Assembly (NCBI GenBank): GCA_017435865.1
Contig: JAFSEF010000083.1
Coordinates: 1-34,522, forward strand
Length of the DNA stretch: 34,522 nt
Reading direction: 5' to 3'
Source of the DNA: Clostridia bacterium
Lineage (GTDB): Bacteria > Bacillota > Clostridia > Oscillospirales > Acutalibacteraceae
The first letter of the stretch is position 1. Each line of letters starts with the position of its first letter. The position numbers and the translations under genes are program-made. This document shows positions 1 through 6,887 of the stretch, piece after piece. The notes beneath the pieces are model-generated. The model searched no databases, was not told the DNA's origin, and saw only the letters and a list, made by a program, of their open reading frames with translations.

Positions 1-753
1 ATGGGGATCACCCCGCCATCACAGGCAGCACCGCCGAATGACAAACTGTGCGACTATCTGGATGCATCACTGGACGGACAAAAAGTCTCGCGGATTTTCA
101 TGTACAATCCTGACGGTATTGCACAATGGCTTTATGAAAAATATCCGCATCTGTTTACACAAGTACAGCAACGCTCAGATACGGAAATCCCCTTTTGCAC
201 CGTTATGCCATCCGTCACCCCGGTTTGCTTCGCAACGATGTACACAGGTGCACAACCGGAGGTCCACGGCATTCAGGCATATGTAAAGCCTGTCATACAA
301 ACGGATACCGTTTTTGATGCACTCATAAGAAGCGGCAAAAAAGTCGCCATTGTTTCCACAAGCGGCGACAGTATGTCCCGCGTTTTTCTGGAACGGGACA
401 TGGATTATTTTATTTATGATACTGTCGAAGAAGTCAACGCAAAAGCAAGCTCGCTGATTCTGCAGGACACATATGATTTCATTGCAGTATACAACAAGAA
501 TTACGATGCATGTATGCACAAATTCGGTCCCGAAAGCATAGAAGCATTGGGCGAATTACGCAGCAACGTCCGCACCTTCGGCACGTTTGCAGAGCTGATA
601 AAAGAGCACTGGAAATCACACAACACACTCATCGGATTGGCAACGGATCACGGCTGCCACGAAATTGACGGCAACTGCGGATCGCACGGTCTGGACATGG
701 ATGAGGATCTGAATATCACACATTTTTACAAAGTGCTGAAAGCTGTTGAGTAA
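1..753 (+). CDS. Alkaline-phosphatase-superfamily hydrolase (type I phosphodiesterase/nucleotide pyrophosphatase-like)
   Basis: The 250-residue product shows the metal-site layout of type I phosphodiesterases/nucleotide pyrophosphatases. Asp38 sits in a NPDG motif, a likely Thr73 nucleophile lies in a SVTPV segment just before MYTG, and GAQPEVHGI matches the family's TG..PE.HGI block. Asp169 and His173 sit in a D-x3-H-x2-GP motif, and Asp216-His217 and His229 come from DHG and GSHG. The family hydrolyses phosphomono- or diesters using two metal ions; the substrate cannot be told from sequence. No signal peptide or membrane segment is visible, so it is probably cytoplasmic. The ATG is the first base of the window, so no ribosome binding site can be seen and the true start could lie upstream. 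The core motifs all fit inside the visible frame, so little can be missing. It points toward spoVAC and ends 11 bases before a shared terminator. Confidence 0.8.
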   Translation: MGITPPSQAAPPNDKLCDYLDASLDGQKVSRIFMYNPDGIAQWLYEKYPHLFTQVQQRSDTEIPFCTVMPSVTPVCFATMYTGAQPEVHGIQAYVKPVIQTDTVFDALIRSGKKVAIVSTSGDSMSRVFLERDMDYFIYDTVEEVNAKASSLILQDTYDFIAVYNKNYDACMHKFGPESIEALGELRSNVRTFGTFAELIKEHWKSHNTLIGLATDHGCHEIDGNCGSHGLDMDEDLNITHFYKVLKAVE

Positions 754-764
754 GCAGGATTGCA

Positions 765-792
765 AAAGGGGTTGACCGCGGTCAACCCCTTT
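765..792. terminator. Perfect palindromic, bidirectional terminator
   Basis: A 28-base perfect palindrome runs from 765 to 792 (AAAGGGGTTGAC, CGCG, then its complement). It sits between the convergent ends of the phosphodiesterase-like gene (stop at 753) and spoVAC (stop at 802). The flanking A and T bases give a U-rich tail in both directions, though neither tail is long. Confidence 0.8.
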
Positions 793-801
793 CTATTTAT
801 A

Positions 802-1251
802 TTATAACATCTGAAAAAGCCAATAAATAACCCCGTAAACAAATGCCGCTGCGGTGCCGAAAACGATGACGGGACCTGCAATGGAAAACATCTTGACGGC
901 GGTCCCGGGAATGAATCCCTCTGTTTTGAATTCGAGTGCAGGTGACACCACGGCATTGGCAAAGCCCGTAATCGGCACAAGCGTGCCTGCACCTGCGTGT
1001 TTTGCGATTTTATCAAAAACACCGATCCCCGTCAAAAAAGCTGCAAGCACAATGAGAGTGACAGACACAAGCATGCTGACTGTTTTTTCGTCATCAATTT
1101 TCAAGGCATATACGGTTTTGAGCACTTCGCCGATGGTACAGATGGTTCCGCCGATCAAAAAAGCTTTCAGGCAATTTACGACACACGGTGAATCCGGTGA
1201 AACGTTTTTGGTCATGTCTGCATATTCTTTTTTCTTGTTATTTTTGTTCAT
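802..1251 (-). CDS. spoVAC: Stage V sporulation protein AC (SpoVAC)
   Basis: This 149-residue membrane protein matches SpoVAC, which sits in the inner membrane of the forespore and takes part in moving dipicolinic acid and in spore germination. Visible hallmarks are the N-terminal soluble stretch, a CLKAFLIGGTICTIGE-type first membrane helix, and the family-typical segment with AGAGTLVPITGFANAVVSPA followed by EFKTEGFIPG. The length equals the usual family length (about 150). I place the start at the ATG at 1251 because an AGAGAGGTG ribosome binding site lies six bases upstream; a longer frame to 1329 would run into the neighbouring gene. In most Bacilli and Clostridia spoVAC is followed by spoVAD and spoVAE; here none is adjacent, and the gene stands alone before a terminator. 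A weak TTGACT-18-CATACT promoter (1273-1302) overlaps the end of the upstream gene. The family call is secure. Confidence 0.93.
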   Translation of the reverse strand: MNKNNKKKEYADMTKNVSPDSPCVVNCLKAFLIGGTICTIGEVLKTVYALKIDDEKTVSMLVSVTLIVLAAFLTGIGVFDKIAKHAGAGTLVPITGFANAVVSPALEFKTEGFIPGTAVKMFSIAGPVIVFGTAAAFVYGVIYWLFQML

Positions 1252-1294
1252 TTCATGCACCTCTCTGCCGAGAGTATGCCCAAGAAAAAAGATA

Positions 1295-2479
1295 TCAGTC
1301 AACTTTTTCTGCGATTGTGATTTTTGCAACCGTTATTTTGTAAGATTCATCATAACACGGCGGATTGTTGGCATAATACAGCGTTTTTCCGTCGGGGGCA
1401 AAGAAAAGTGACGGGCTGTAAGAACAACGCTCATACGGATTCAGCGAGTACGGAATGGGATTATCAACGGGGATGAATGTTTTTCCGTAATCAAAACTCA
1501 GGAACATATCGGTTCCCGTTTTGCTCTCCCCTGCAATCGGATGCTTGCCGACCACAATCAGCGTTCCGCAGTCGCCGCCTTCGGGTGTCCATGCAACATA
1601 CGGTGATGAACCGAAGGTTTTGCCGTCTGCCGACACGATCTGTCCGTAATCGGCAACATCACCCCAGTCATCCAGTGAAGTTGATGTTTTGCAATAAATC
1701 GGGTTGCCGTCTATACCGACCATTTCATAAACCATAAAATATTCGCCGTTGCCCATTTTTACAAGAGATGCCATACCAGGTCGCAGGGCACTGTCTTCGC
1801 AGGCAACGCATTCGTACTTTTCGCTCCAGTTGACAAGGTCGGTTGTGTATTTGAAAACGAGTTTCTGCGAATGTGCAGGGTCAGAATCGTCTGAATAGAA
1901 GCAGAACAGCCGTCCGGTCTCTTCTTCATAAACAAAATACGGCTCCCATACACCCCATTCTGTTCCCCCTGCCTTGTCGACATTGCAGAAAGCGGTGAAT
2001 GTTTTTCCTGCATCCGTGCTCGAATACAGGGTGATGGTGCTGTCGGTCACCCCTTCACCGTAAACGGAAGTACCACCGAGAAGAATCGTTCCTTTTTCAA
2101 ATGTACCGATATCTGCAGGAAGTTCATACAAACAAGGCATCCATTCATTCCAGAAGTTTTCATTCAGGGTGTCTTTGACAGTGCACACATATTGCCATGA
2201 AGCTGCATCATCCGTGCTTTCATAAACAGGATAGGTACTTCCCCATTTTTCAAAAGCAATCAGCAGTTTGCCGTTATCCTGCTCGTTTTTCTGATGTTGC
2301 AGACGGATAACGGTCGGATATTCGCTGACAAGCTTACCATCCGCTTCGGCAGGTACAAAAACATCGCTTTTTTGCACCACTGTGAAATCGATCGGCAGGT
2401 CATATTGTTTTTCGCCGCAGGACGAAAACAAACACAGAACGCCAAACACAAGCAACACAAAAAGAATTCTTTTCCGCAT
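1295..2479 (-). CDS. Secreted lipoprotein with BNR/Asp-box repeats (sialidase-like; possible GH93-type exo-arabinanase)
   Basis: The product (394 residues) starts with a lipoprotein signal (MRKRILFVLLVFGVLCLFSSC) whose Cys21 would carry the lipid, anchoring it outside the membrane. At least three Asp-box (BNR) repeats of the form S-x-D-x-G-x-x-F/W are visible: about 88-95 (degenerate), 154-161 (SSTDAGKTF) and 328-335 (SFDYGKTF). They indicate a beta-propeller like sialidases and GH93 exo-arabinanases. The conserved blocks NEWMPCLYELPAD and WEPYFVYEEETGRLFCFYSD resemble uncharacterised Firmicutes 'sialidase family' proteins; I see no arginine triad that would prove sialidase activity. I start at 2479 because AGAGGG lies seven bases before this ATG and the signal peptide begins there; a second ATG two codons upstream is too close to the ribosome binding site. 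It has its own promoter at 2514-2542. The true substrate is unknown. Confidence 0.75.
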   Translation of the reverse strand: MRKRILFVLLVFGVLCLFSSCGEKQYDLPIDFTVVQKSDVFVPAEADGKLVSEYPTVIRLQHQKNEQDNGKLLIAFEKWGSTYPVYESTDDAASWQYVCTVKDTLNENFWNEWMPCLYELPADIGTFEKGTILLGGTSVYGEGVTDSTITLYSSTDAGKTFTAFCNVDKAGGTEWGVWEPYFVYEEETGRLFCFYSDDSDPAHSQKLVFKYTTDLVNWSEKYECVACEDSALRPGMASLVKMGNGEYFMVYEMVGIDGNPIYCKTSTSLDDWGDVADYGQIVSADGKTFGSSPYVAWTPEGGDCGTLIVVGKHPIAGESKTGTDMFLSFDYGKTFIPVDNPIPYSLNPYERCSYSPSLFFAPDGKTLYYANNPPCYDESYKITVAKITIAEKVD

Positions 2480-2513
2480 ACACATACCCTCTTTTTTTTG
2501 CAAATACAAAAAT

Positions 2514-2542
2514 ATTTTACATCTGTACAGTGTTTCTGTCAA
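2514..2542 (-). promoter_or_regulatory. Sigma-A promoter of the sialidase-like lipoprotein gene
   Basis: On the minus strand a consensus -35 box TTGACA (2537-2542) is separated by exactly 17 bases from TAAAAT (2514-2519), 35 bases before the lipoprotein ATG. It sits immediately after the terminator of the rpsF operon, in the position expected for an independent transcription unit. Confidence 0.75.
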
Positions 2543-2543
2543 C

Positions 2544-2573
2544 AAAAAAACCGCAAACCTTTCGGTCTGCGGT
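2544..2573 (-). terminator. Rho-independent terminator of the rpsF-ssb-rpsR operon
   Basis: On the minus strand the sequence 2573-2550 forms a ten-pair stem (one mismatch) closed by a GAAA tetraloop and followed by seven T residues (2550-2544). It begins 13 bases after the rpsR stop codon. Confidence 0.9.
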
Positions 2574-2585
2574 AACTTACATCTC

Positions 2586-2843
2586 TTATTCAGCAGTGTA
2601 AGGAAGAAGAGCAATCTGACGAGCACGCTTGATAGCGATGGTCAGTTCTCTCTGATGAGCTGCACAAGTGCCGGTCACTCTGCGGGGCAGAATCTTTGCT
2701 CTTTCGGAGATAAAACGGCGAAGCTTAGCTGCATCTTTATAATCGATAACGGCGTCCTTTTCTACACAGAAAGTACAAACCTTTTTACGGCCCTTTCTGT
2801 TGCCGGGACGGCGGTCACCTCTATCACTCTTTTCGAATGCCAT
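2586..2843 (-). CDS. rpsR: 30S ribosomal protein S18
   Basis: This 85-residue protein is S18 of the small ribosomal subunit, which pairs with S6 on the platform. The core [22 protein letters not shown] and RAR-x-IALLPY blocks are fully typical. It is a zinc-ligand (C+) form: Cys23 and Cys26 form a CxxC pair, and Cys60 and His63 come from TGTCAAHQ. The N-terminus is basic and slightly extended, as in other Clostridia. The start has a clear AAGGAGG ribosome binding site. It is the last gene of the classic rpsF-ssb-rpsR operon, 27 bases after ssb, and is followed by a strong terminator. Confidence 0.98.
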   Translation of the reverse strand: MAFEKSDRGDRRPGNRKGRKKVCTFCVEKDAVIDYKDAAKLRRFISERAKILPRRVTGTCAAHQRELTIAIKRARQIALLPYTAE

Positions 2844-2870
2844 GAGTTAATCCTCCTTAATAGATTTTTC

Positions 2871-3296
2871 TCAGAACGGAAGGTCGTCTTCTCCGGCGAG
2901 TTCGCTGAAGTCTTCACTACCTGCATTCTGATAGGCTGCGGGAGCAGTGCCACGAGCACCACCGGTTCCGCTTTCGGCTTTGGATCCACAAAAACTTACG
3001 TTGTCTGCCACAATTTCAACAGCGGTACGCTTGTTTCCGTTCTTGTCTTCATAACTGCGTGTCTGGATAGAACCCTGCACAGCAATCATGGAGCCTTTCT
3101 GGAAATACTTGCTGACAAAATCCGCTGTCTGACGCCATGCAACAACATTGATGAAGTCAGTCTGCTTGTCTTCCCCGCTTCTGGCAAATCTGCGATCCAC
3201 AGCAACTGTAAAAGAAGTTACGGAAAGACCGCTGGATGTTGTACGCAGTTCAGGATCGGCAGTCAGACGACCCATGATAATTGCAGTATTGAGCAT
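2871..3296 (-). CDS. ssb: Single-stranded DNA-binding protein
   Basis: The 141-residue product coats single-stranded DNA during replication, repair and recombination. The OB-fold N-terminal domain (about residues 1-105) begins MLNTAIIMGRLTADPELRTT and contains the family's FINVVAWRQTADFVSKYF block. A Gly/Ala-rich linker follows. The extreme C-terminus, acidic with DDLPF, is the tip that recruits partner proteins. I use the ATG at 3296: AAGGAG lies ten bases upstream, whereas an in-frame GTG at 3305 is only one base from it. It lies between rpsF and rpsR, as in most Firmicutes. Confidence 0.97.
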   Translation of the reverse strand: MLNTAIIMGRLTADPELRTTSSGLSVTSFTVAVDRRFARSGEDKQTDFINVVAWRQTADFVSKYFQKGSMIAVQGSIQTRSYEDKNGNKRTAVEIVADNVSFCGSKAESGTGGARGTAPAAYQNAGSEDFSELAGEDDLPF

Positions 3297-3310
3297 TTTG
3301 AACACACTCC

Positions 3311-3589
3311 TTATTTAGCAATAATCATTGTACGAAGAACGCCTTCGGTAATGTTTGCAACACGGTCGAGTTCCGCAGGGAATTCAACATTGGCAGCATA
3401 GGTGAAGAGCACATAGTAACCTTCGGTCTCGTAGTTGATGGCGTAAGCCAGTCTGCGCTGACCCCATTCATCGACACTGTCAAGAGTACCGTTGGCTTCG
3501 ATGAGTGCCTGGAATTTTTCCACAAGACCCTTTGCCTTTTCTTCGCCCTCTTTCAGGGAGAATACCATTACGGTTTCGTAGTTTGACAT
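3311..3589 (-). CDS. rpsF: 30S ribosomal protein S6
   Basis: The 92-residue product is ribosomal protein S6, the S18 partner on the small-subunit platform. The sequence begins MSNYETVMVFSL and contains the family's VDEWGQRRLAYAINYETEGYYVLF core and the VLRTMIIAK end. An AAAAGGAGG ribosome binding site lies seven bases upstream of the ATG at 3589; the 35 upstream in-frame codons belong to the 5' leader. It is the first gene of the rpsF-ssb-rpsR operon, transcribed from a consensus promoter at 3666-3694. A leader of roughly 65 bases may carry an S6:S18 feedback site. Confidence 0.98.
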   Translation of the reverse strand: MSNYETVMVFSLKEGEEKAKGLVEKFQALIEANGTLDSVDEWGQRRLAYAINYETEGYYVLFTYAANVEFPAELDRVANITEGVLRTMIIAK

Positions 3590-3614
3590 TATCTGCACCT
3601 CCTTTTGGACTTTG

Positions 3615-3663
3615 GCCCTGTTATTCCACAGAGCAAGGATGTTGCTGCTATTAAACAGCCTTG
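3615..3663 (-). promoter_or_regulatory. Folded rpsF leader, possible S6:S18 autoregulatory site
   Basis: Between the promoter and the rpsF ribosome binding site, the minus-strand leader can form a seven-pair hairpin (3634-3628 with 3621-3615, one G-U pair, six-base loop). Another short stem joins CAAGG (3663-3659) and CCTTG (3638-3634); the two share base 3634. Leaders of rpsF in many bacteria bind the S6:S18 pair and shut off translation. I cannot confirm the conserved loop bases of that motif here, so the role is inference. Confidence 0.35.
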
Positions 3664-3665
3664 AT

Positions 3666-3694
3666 ATTATATCAACAAGTTTGCAACTTGTCAA
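3666..3694 (-). promoter_or_regulatory. Perfect-consensus sigma-A promoter of rpsF
   Basis: On the minus strand TTGACA (3689-3694) and TATAAT (3666-3671) match consensus exactly and are 17 bases apart. Placement about 75 bases before rpsF and the gene content predict very high expression. Confidence 0.92.
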
Positions 3695-3720
3695 TAGCTT
3701 AATTATATTATTTTAAGAAA

Positions 3721-5259
3721 TTATGCAAAAAGTGTTTCCCAGATAATCTCGAAGAACGGAAGAGAAGTAATTGCTTCAAGAATGAACTGAATGAGTTTGC
3801 CGACGCCTGTGCCGAAGTCAAAGAAAAAGTGATTGAAATCGCCCTGTGTCACGCCTTCATATGCAAGCACGAAAGCCTGTGTATAAACGATACCGCCTTC
3901 GTTGATGATTTCTGCACGGATGTAGTTGCCGAGGCCTTCGAGTTCGTCAAGATCAACACTGTTGCCTGTTGCAACAACCTTACCGTCGGAAACCCAGGTA
4001 ATGAGCATTGCATTGTCGCAATCAAGGGTGATGGTGTCAGCTTCATCGTCTACGGTGATGGCATCGATCTGCGGACCTGCTACGGTGTTGTCAGCACGGA
4101 ACTTGTTGCCTGTGCCTTCGCCGCCTTCTGCATTTTCTGCATAAATGGCATCTGCAATGGCCTTGAGTTCGGCACCGAATGCCTTCTTGTCGGCATCGTC
4201 ACTGTCAAGCAGAGCTGCAGCATAACCGGCCAGTTCATCGGCATTGCCGACATATTTGCTGGCTGCAAAGAATTCACCGTTTTCGAGGTTGCTTCTGAAA
4301 GCTTCATTGTTGAGATCTTCAAGCAGATGCAGTGTGAATCCCGAGTCAACGATATCGAGGTTGTGCGCATCGGAAGTAGCAATTGCATAAACGGTTCTGC
4401 CCTGCGGAATGAGGTCAGTGAGCATCATATCCCAGAGTTTACGGTCAAAACGGGTTCTGGAGTCGCCCTTGGAGTTGATGTCGATACCGATGCAGTTCGG
4501 ATAGTCAAGCAACAGATTTTCGTACTTATCAACGGTGTAGTTGTAGTGTACGGTGTCGCGGTTGTAAGCATCTGCGGTATAGATTTCGTCACGGGCATTG
4601 GAGTATTCACCGGGATGGTTGATAACACTCACACCGCCTGCTTCTGCAATACCGGAAAGTGCGGTCACATAGTCGCTTGTGCCTGCAAGCATACCGTCGC
4701 CCCAGTCTGCAAACCAGCTGTTGACGTGTGCGTTGTTGAAGGAAGCTGCGTTGTGTTCGTTGCCGAACGGAACACGCATCATGTCCTGCATTGCAGTGCC
4801 GTCTGCTGCGGTCTGGGTGTAATAGGTGTCACCGTTTTCGGCATCGGCAAGAACATAGCTGTTGCCGTTGGCTGCGGTGCCTGCAAATGCAAGCGGAACA
4901 ACAGGCTTGATTTCGCCGTCCTTGATGGAAAGAGCCATTTTGACATCGGGATCGACATGACCGTCGGTCCAGTTGTAGTCGATGGTGCCGTGGTCGGTGA
5001 TGGCAAGAATGTCAAAACCGAGTTCATAGTGACGTTCGACAGATTCTTTGAGTGTGTCGTCGCCGTCGGATGCGGTGGTATGGCAATGCAGGTCAGCCTT
5101 GAACTGCTTTACTGCATCCCAGTTGATGTTTGCATAAGGATTTGTGATTGCAAAATCAGTTTCTGCCGCACTTGCAAAGCAAAAACCGTAGGTCAGGACA
5201 AAGCTGAGTGCCAGCACAAAAACAACACTCTTCTTAAAACCGTTTGCAAAAAGTTTCAT
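3721..5259 (-). CDS. Secreted PHP-domain phosphoesterase-like protein
   Basis: The 512-residue product begins with a cleavable signal peptide (hydrophobic residues 11-28, likely cut after ASA near residue 31), so it should act outside the cell. A PHP (polymerase and histidinol phosphatase) metallo-hydrolase domain spans about 54-340. Its metal ligands are visible as DLHCHTTASDG (His58, His60, Asp65), ITDHG (Asp89-His90), INHPGE and TSDAHN. A C-terminal beta-rich domain (about 390-470) and a hydrophobic end (about 485-512) follow; the end could associate with the membrane. PHP proteins cleave phosphoesters with two or three metals; secreted, multi-domain members are uncharacterised. It has a good ribosome binding site (GGAGAAAA) and its own promoter at 5294-5322. 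It faces the rpsF promoter region without an obvious terminator of its own. It could act with the glycan operon just upstream. Confidence 0.82.
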   Translation of the reverse strand: MKLFANGFKKSVVFVLALSFVLTYGFCFASAAETDFAITNPYANINWDAVKQFKADLHCHTTASDGDDTLKESVERHYELGFDILAITDHGTIDYNWTDGHVDPDVKMALSIKDGEIKPVVPLAFAGTAANGNSYVLADAENGDTYYTQTAADGTAMQDMMRVPFGNEHNAASFNNAHVNSWFADWGDGMLAGTSDYVTALSGIAEAGGVSVINHPGEYSNARDEIYTADAYNRDTVHYNYTVDKYENLLLDYPNCIGIDINSKGDSRTRFDRKLWDMMLTDLIPQGRTVYAIATSDAHNLDIVDSGFTLHLLEDLNNEAFRSNLENGEFFAASKYVGNADELAGYAAALLDSDDADKKAFGAELKAIADAIYAENAEGGEGTGNKFRADNTVAGPQIDAITVDDEADTITLDCDNAMLITWVSDGKVVATGNSVDLDELEGLGNYIRAEIINEGGIVYTQAFVLAYEGVTQGDFNHFFFDFGTGVGKLIQFILEAITSLPFFEIIWETLFA

Positions 5260-5293
5260 GATTTTTTCTCCGTTTCATAAAATAGGTATATTT

Positions 5294-5322
5294 ATTATAA
5301 CGAATTAATAAAAAAATGTAAA
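5294..5322 (-). promoter_or_regulatory. Sigma-A promoter of the secreted PHP gene
   Basis: On the minus strand TTTACA (5317-5322) and TATAAT (5294-5299) are 17 bases apart, 35 bases before the PHP gene. The -35 box lies inside the 3' arm of the upstream operon's terminator hairpin. Confidence 0.72.
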
Positions 5323-5357
5323 TCTGCGTTTTTCACAAAAGCAGATTTACATTTTTG
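5310..5357 (-). terminator. Terminator of the nine-gene glycan operon
   Basis: On the minus strand 5356-5341 pairs with 5327-5312 to give a stem of about 14 pairs with a 13-base loop, followed by a T run (5317-5310). It starts a few bases after the stop of the GNAT gene that ends the operon. Because the stem is A/T-rich on the outside it also looks palindromic from the other strand. Confidence 0.85.
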
Positions 5358-5363
5358 TTTGTA

Positions 5364-6134
5364 TTACACATAGGGACAGATTTTGTATGCGGTGTATTCG
5401 TGGCTGAAATGGTAGCCGAGTTTTGCCGACAATCCCACTGACATTGTGTTGGCGGCATCCCAGCTCGGATAGAGATTTCTTTGCAGACATTCTGAAATAA
5501 GTCTTGCACCGCAGGCGGTTGCAAGTCCCTGACGGCGGCAATCTTCACGGGTTGCGATTTCAATTTCAATGCCCTCATCATAGGAAGAAAATGATGAAGC
5601 ACCTGCGATGATTTCACCGTTTTTCACTGCCACCACACCGAGTCCGATTTTTGCAAATGTTTCATAATCGGGATAGGTGCAGACAAAATCCTTTGACCAG
5701 CTGTGCTGCAGGCATTGCGTGTACAATGCTTCGTCAATAAGCTGCAGGGCGCAATCCGCAGGAAGTACGGCAGCAAGTTTTTGCAGCTTATCGGGATCAA
5801 AGACATCTTTTTCTTTTTTGATGGCATAACGGGTCACTTTTTGTGCTGCATCTTTCCACTCACGCTCAATGAGTGTTTCCCATTCACGGCTCAGCGGAAC
5901 TGCAAAAACAAAATCGGATTTGTAGTATTCCGGACGAAATCGCACAAGTTCCGCATTCGGTTTACCGCCGAAAAATGCAAACACATTGATAATTGCCATG
6001 GCAGATTGCGGATCATCTTCCCTGTCCGTATAAACAGCACCGAGTACACCTTGCAGGCAGGAAAACACGGACGTATCCGTACAACCTGCAAACAGAGGTG
6101 CGGCAACGGCAGGATTTTTCGGTTTACAGATCAT
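5364..6134 (-). CDS. GNAT-family N-acetyltransferase (PF12746-like)
   Basis: The 256-residue protein has a poorly conserved N-terminal half and a C-terminal GNAT acyl-CoA binding core. The acetyl-CoA loop reads CRRQGLATACGARLI (residues 199-213), preceded by a beta strand ending EIEIATRED. The overall layout (about 255 residues, IAGASSFSSYDEGIEIEIAT) fits the GNAT_acetyltran family of Firmicutes, whose substrates are mostly unknown. The ATG overlaps the end of the nitroreductase gene by 11 bases and has its own AAAGGAGAG site, so the two are co-transcribed and probably translationally coupled. It is the last gene of the operon that begins with the DUF4038 glycosidase. What it acetylates, perhaps a small amine or amino sugar, is not visible in the sequence. 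Confidence 0.82.
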   Translation of the reverse strand: MICKPKNPAVAAPLFAGCTDTSVFSCLQGVLGAVYTDREDDPQSAMAIINVFAFFGGKPNAELVRFRPEYYKSDFVFAVPLSREWETLIEREWKDAAQKVTRYAIKKEKDVFDPDKLQKLAAVLPADCALQLIDEALYTQCLQHSWSKDFVCTYPDYETFAKIGLGVVAVKNGEIIAGASSFSSYDEGIEIEIATREDCRRQGLATACGARLISECLQRNLYPSWDAANTMSVGLSAKLGYHFSHEYTAYKICPYV

Positions 6135-6873
6135 TGTCGCACTCTCCTTTTAAATAATCGGCAAGGTACATCCGTACCGATCGGCTCATTTCGTAAGAAA
6201 AATCGGAATTGTGCTTGCGTTCGCAGAAACGGCGACACCATTCGTCAAAGGTCAAAGCTCCTTTTTTGTAATCGAACATTTCCTGCAATTCACATCCGGG
6301 CATTTCGCGGTAGGTATTTTCATGCACAATGTGAGAAAGTGCACAGCGATCGGGTTTCCGACGTTCTTTCTGCTGTTGTGTCGGATAGCCGAACACCACC
6401 ATAGCCGCCGGAAAAACATACTTCGGCAGATGCAGCATTTCCCTGTGCTGTTCGCAGTTTTCCATGACATCGCCGATGTAGCAGCTGCCCAGACCGAAGC
6501 TGTGTGCAGCCGTTACGGCATTCTGTGCAGCAATGACAGCATCCTGCACGGCAAGAACAAAGTCACCCGCATCGGGCAAACGCGGCGAACAACCCGAAAG
6601 GCTGTATACATTGTACCACTTCCTGAAATCGGCACAGAATATGAGCACCATGGCAGCATCGGCAATAAACGGCTGATTGTCACAGGTGACAGACAGCTCT
6701 TTTTGCAGCTTCTTGTCGGTGATGTCAAGAATGGTATACATCTGCTGATTGCCTGCGGTAGGAGCCGCACAAGCAGCCAACAGAATTTCCTGCTTGACAG
6801 CAGGATCGATCGCTTTATCTTCAAAAGCACGCACACTTTTGCGTTCGTGCAGCTGACGGATGACTTCATTCAT
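6124..6873 (-). CDS. Nitroreductase-family FMN oxidoreductase
   Basis: The 249-residue product belongs to the FMN-dependent nitroreductase family (NfsA/FRP-like branch). The start carries the FMN-phosphate binding motif ERKSVRAF, followed by AACAAPTAGNQQMY, which contacts the flavin. The middle has AVQDAVIAAQNAVTAAHSFG and GSCYIGDV, and the C-terminal extension typical of the NfsA type (about 195-249) is present. These enzymes reduce nitro groups, quinones or flavins with NAD(P)H; the natural substrate is usually unknown. AAAGAGG precedes the ATG. The gene follows the Gfo/Idh/MocA gene by 14 bases and overlaps the GNAT gene by 11, so it belongs to the glycan operon, perhaps for redox chemistry or as a passenger. 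Confidence 0.88.
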   Translation of the reverse strand: MNEVIRQLHERKSVRAFEDKAIDPAVKQEILLAACAAPTAGNQQMYTILDITDKKLQKELSVTCDNQPFIADAAMVLIFCADFRKWYNVYSLSGCSPRLPDAGDFVLAVQDAVIAAQNAVTAAHSFGLGSCYIGDVMENCEQHREMLHLPKYVFPAAMVVFGYPTQQQKERRKPDRCALSHIVHENTYREMPGCELQEMFDYKKGALTFDEWCRRFCERKHNSDFSYEMSRSVRMYLADYLKGECDNDL

Positions 6874-6887
6874 GGAGAAAAACCTCT

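Noticed and set aside
3829-5280. A 483-codon plus-strand frame opposite the secreted PHP gene
   Set aside because: It mirrors the minus-strand codon bias, has no ribosome binding site or family resemblance, and the minus frame carries intact PHP motifs and a signal peptide.
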